From Phaeocystidibacter marisrubri (lineage in GTDB: Bacteria > Bacteroidota > Bacteroidia > Flavobacteriales > Schleiferiaceae), in the NCBI RefSeq assembly GCF_008933165.1, contig NZ_WBVQ01000001.1, positions 1,178,001 through 1,242,000 on the forward strand: 64,000 bases of DNA, in the 5' to 3' direction. A model generated the notes under the pieces. That model was given only the letters and a program-made list of their open reading frames with translations, was not told the origin of the DNA and ran no database searches. The position numbers and the translations under genes were made by a program. Of the stretch, positions 62,411 through 64,000 are shown piece by piece. Position 1 is the first letter of the stretch; every line of letters starts with the position of its first letter.

Positions 62411-64000
62411 AGTTCCGATTCGAGATCTTTCATTACTTCCTCGTTCACTTCAACTTCGTATTTCTCACGAAGTTCCTCTACCCATTGAGTTTCGAGGTAT
62501 TTCTGATAATCACTGGTCACGATACCCTTGATTTCATTGAATTCACGTGGCCCTTCTGGAATGATATCGAAAACGCCAAAAGTGGTCCATCGAGCATCTT
62601 TCTCCCAAACACCATAAGCTCCTTCTTCTCCCTCTGCTTCCTCGTGCAATTCAGCGTTTTGATCAAAGGCTATCTTCATGGTATCGACACGAACGGTCAA
62701 TTCACTTGATTGATTGTACTTCTTCAATATATCTGATCCACTCATTCCATCTTCTAGATCTTCGAGAACGTCATCCGCAATATCCTCTGACGAAGCAGTG
62801 ACGCGGACTGCGTGGTAACGCGGACCTACAACATAGTTATCGGTGTGGTTCGAGTAAAACTCAGCCAATCCCGCACTGTCGGCAGCCGACTTATTCCAGA
62901 TTTTCTCTTGGGTGAGATCAAAGAGAAGAATTCCCTCACGGTACTCATTTACCAAATGGCGGAAGTATGGGTATTTCTCTGCGAGGTGTGCTTTTTCATA
63001 AGCGAGCAATTGGTTCTTGGCATAATCTTGCGACAGGCCGTACACGCGAGCTCGGTTGTCGTTAGAAGAACGTTTGCGCTGTTGAATTTCGTTGAGATGT
63101 TTTGCGAGCTCTCCTTGTGTAATCTCACGATCGGCGAAAGAATAAACCACTTCTTTGGAATCCAAAAATTCAGAGGCGTCCCAAGTGCCTTCATTGAACT
63201 CATCACCTACCGAGTTAATCACTTCCATCAAAGCCTCTTCGTGAACCGTAAACTCGTATTCTTTCTTTAGCTGCTGAATGAAAACGCGCTCTCCGAGGTT
63301 TGATCGTGAATCTCTTCCAATCTTTTGGATGAGTTCGTCTTTCATATTTTCGAATGGCTCCAACTCATAGCGATGAATGCGCTTTACGATGTGCCAACCA
63401 ATCTTTGTTTTGAACGGCACTGAGAGGTCGCCATCTTCTGCCAATCCAAATGAAATCTCCTCGAATTCGGGAAGCATTTCACGCATTCCAAAAGCAGGAA
63501 GTACCCCTCCTTTGGTCGCTGTAGTTTTATCATCGCTGTGTTGACGAGCCAAAGTGGCAAAATCTTCACCTGCTTCTAGTTTTGCATAGATCTCATTGAT
63601 CTTTCTTTCTGCTGCTGCCATTTCCTCTTCGGAAGCCCCTTCAGCCGCATACGCCAAGATGTGAGCGACTTCAATTTTTCCGCGAGAGTATCTGCGATCA
63701 GTAGCTTCAATAATGTGATATCCATACTCCGTTCTTACTGGCTTGCTGATTTCACCTGGCTCTAGTTCATAGGCCATTTTCTCGAATGGATACACCATGT
63801 TAAAGGCGGTGAACCATCCCAAATCTCCACCTTGACGGGCTGAGTAAGTATCTGTTGAAATGGCTTTTGCTGCACTTTCGAATGTGCGCTGACCGTCCAG
63901 AATCTGCTGGCGAATCGTCATCAGTTCATTGTATACCTTCAACGTATCTTCTGGAAGTGCATCTGGCGCGAGGTCTAACATAATGTGGCGAGCGCGAATG
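62407..64000 (-). CDS. Periplasmic peptidyl-prolyl isomerase (PpiD/SurA type), partial (N-terminus outside window)
   Basis: The frame enters from the window end with ARHIMLDLAPDA and stops at 62407, giving about 530 residues. It contains two parvulin domains: GGDLGWFTAFNMVYPFEKMA with YGYHIIEATDRR, and GGVLPAFGMREMLPEFEEIS with IGWHIVKRIHR. A long helical region with coiled character follows (about 300-480). Only the mature middle and end are visible, so a signal or membrane anchor cannot be judged. It overlaps the lipoprotein gene behind it by four bases. Confidence 0.9.
   Translation of the reverse strand, partial: IRARHIMLDLAPDALPEDTLKVYNELMTIRQQILDGQRTFESAAKAISTDTYSARQGGDLGWFTAFNMVYPFEKMAYELEPGEISKPVRTEYGYHIIEATDRRYSRGKIEVAHILAYAAEGASEEEMAAAERKINEIYAKLEAGEDFATLARQHSDDKTTATKGGVLPAFGMREMLPEFEEISFGLAEDGDLSVPFKTKIGWHIVKRIHRYELEPFENMKDELIQKIGRDSRSNLGERVFIQQLKKEYEFTVHEEALMEVINSVGDEFNEGTWDASEFLDSKEVVYSFADREITQGELAKHLNEIQQRKRSSNDNRARVYGLSQDYAKNQLLAYEKAHLAEKYPYFRHLVNEYREGILLFDLTQEKIWNKSAADSAGLAEFYSNHTDNYVVGPRYHAVRVTASSEDIADDVLEDLEDGMSGSDILKKYNQSSELTVRVDTMKIAFDQNAELHEEAEGEEGAYGVWEKDARWTTFGVFDIIPEGPREFNEIKGIVTSDYQKYLETQWVEELREKYEVEVNEEVMKDLESEL

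Overview
The window looks like a stretch of a marine or aquatic Bacteroidota chromosome, order Flavobacteriales, possibly near Cryomorphaceae/Schleiferiaceae. That placement is inferred from gene content and signals, not from a search. Supporting signs are: a PUR-family DUF3276 protein, an extended NusB, a degenerate GTP cyclohydrolase II fused to RibB, leucine dehydrogenase, a DUF1573 lipoprotein, YbbR and YajC beside coaE, a likely type IX secretion C-terminal tail, and many promoters of the Bacteroidota form TAnnTTTG with almost no Shine-Dalgarno sequences. No phage, IS element, CRISPR array or rRNA operon is visible.

Layout. 1-5.8 kb: the start of a family 2 glycosyltransferase, a MacB-type ABC efflux operon, a divergent MarR regulator, a PAP2 phosphatase and a START-like protein. 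6 kb: a CAU tRNA with its own promoter and terminator. 6.1-11 kb: lineage-specific membrane, lipoprotein and beta-barrel genes and a secreted alpha/beta hydrolase. 11-15.1 kb: PIN-PhoH ATPase, a Crp/Fnr regulator with a CX5CC motif, a 25-bp tandem array, and an MBL-rhodanese persulfide dioxygenase-like gene. 15.1-21.3 kb: a housekeeping run (nnr, coaE, ybbR, yajC, DUF1573, nusB, leucine dehydrogenase). 21.5-23.7 kb: an MsbA-like exporter and the PUR protein.

23.8-29.5 kb is the most accessory part: a minus-strand run with a J-like membrane protein lacking HPD, a 42-residue PspC-like protein, an M48 peptidase, a DUF2071 gene broken at a C7 tract, a second ORF whose end looks shifted at an A6 tract, a small membrane protein, a transglutaminase-like protein and a secreted protein. 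29.6-36.3 kb: queE, a small secreted protein, folD, ffh, an intergenic region with a 7-bp repeat array and a decayed four-helix-bundle gene, argS and an arginase-family gene. 36.5-44.6 kb: an overlapping operon ftsK-lolA-lptF/G-GT4-GT2-ribB. 44.6-53.9 kb: a giant TamB-like protein, tsaD, a RimK system with its protease-like partner, rsmE and hutH. 54-56.6 kb: a GT-C membrane glycosyltransferase with C-terminal MORN repeats and a polyprenyl-phosphate glycosyltransferase. 56.7-64 kb: copA, copZ, moxR and three consecutive SurA/PpiD-type periplasmic folding genes, the last cut by the window edge.

The features most worth a second look are the 25-bp array with a 125-bp second-level duplication between a cysteine-bearing Crp regulator and a persulfide dioxygenase, the frameshifted accessory cluster with its mini-PspC/J-like pair, an orphan plus-strand terminator near 0.8 kb that may end a small RNA, apparent leaderless starts at queE and tsaD, the glycosyltransferase-MORN fusion, and the remnant of a four-helix-bundle gene next to argS.
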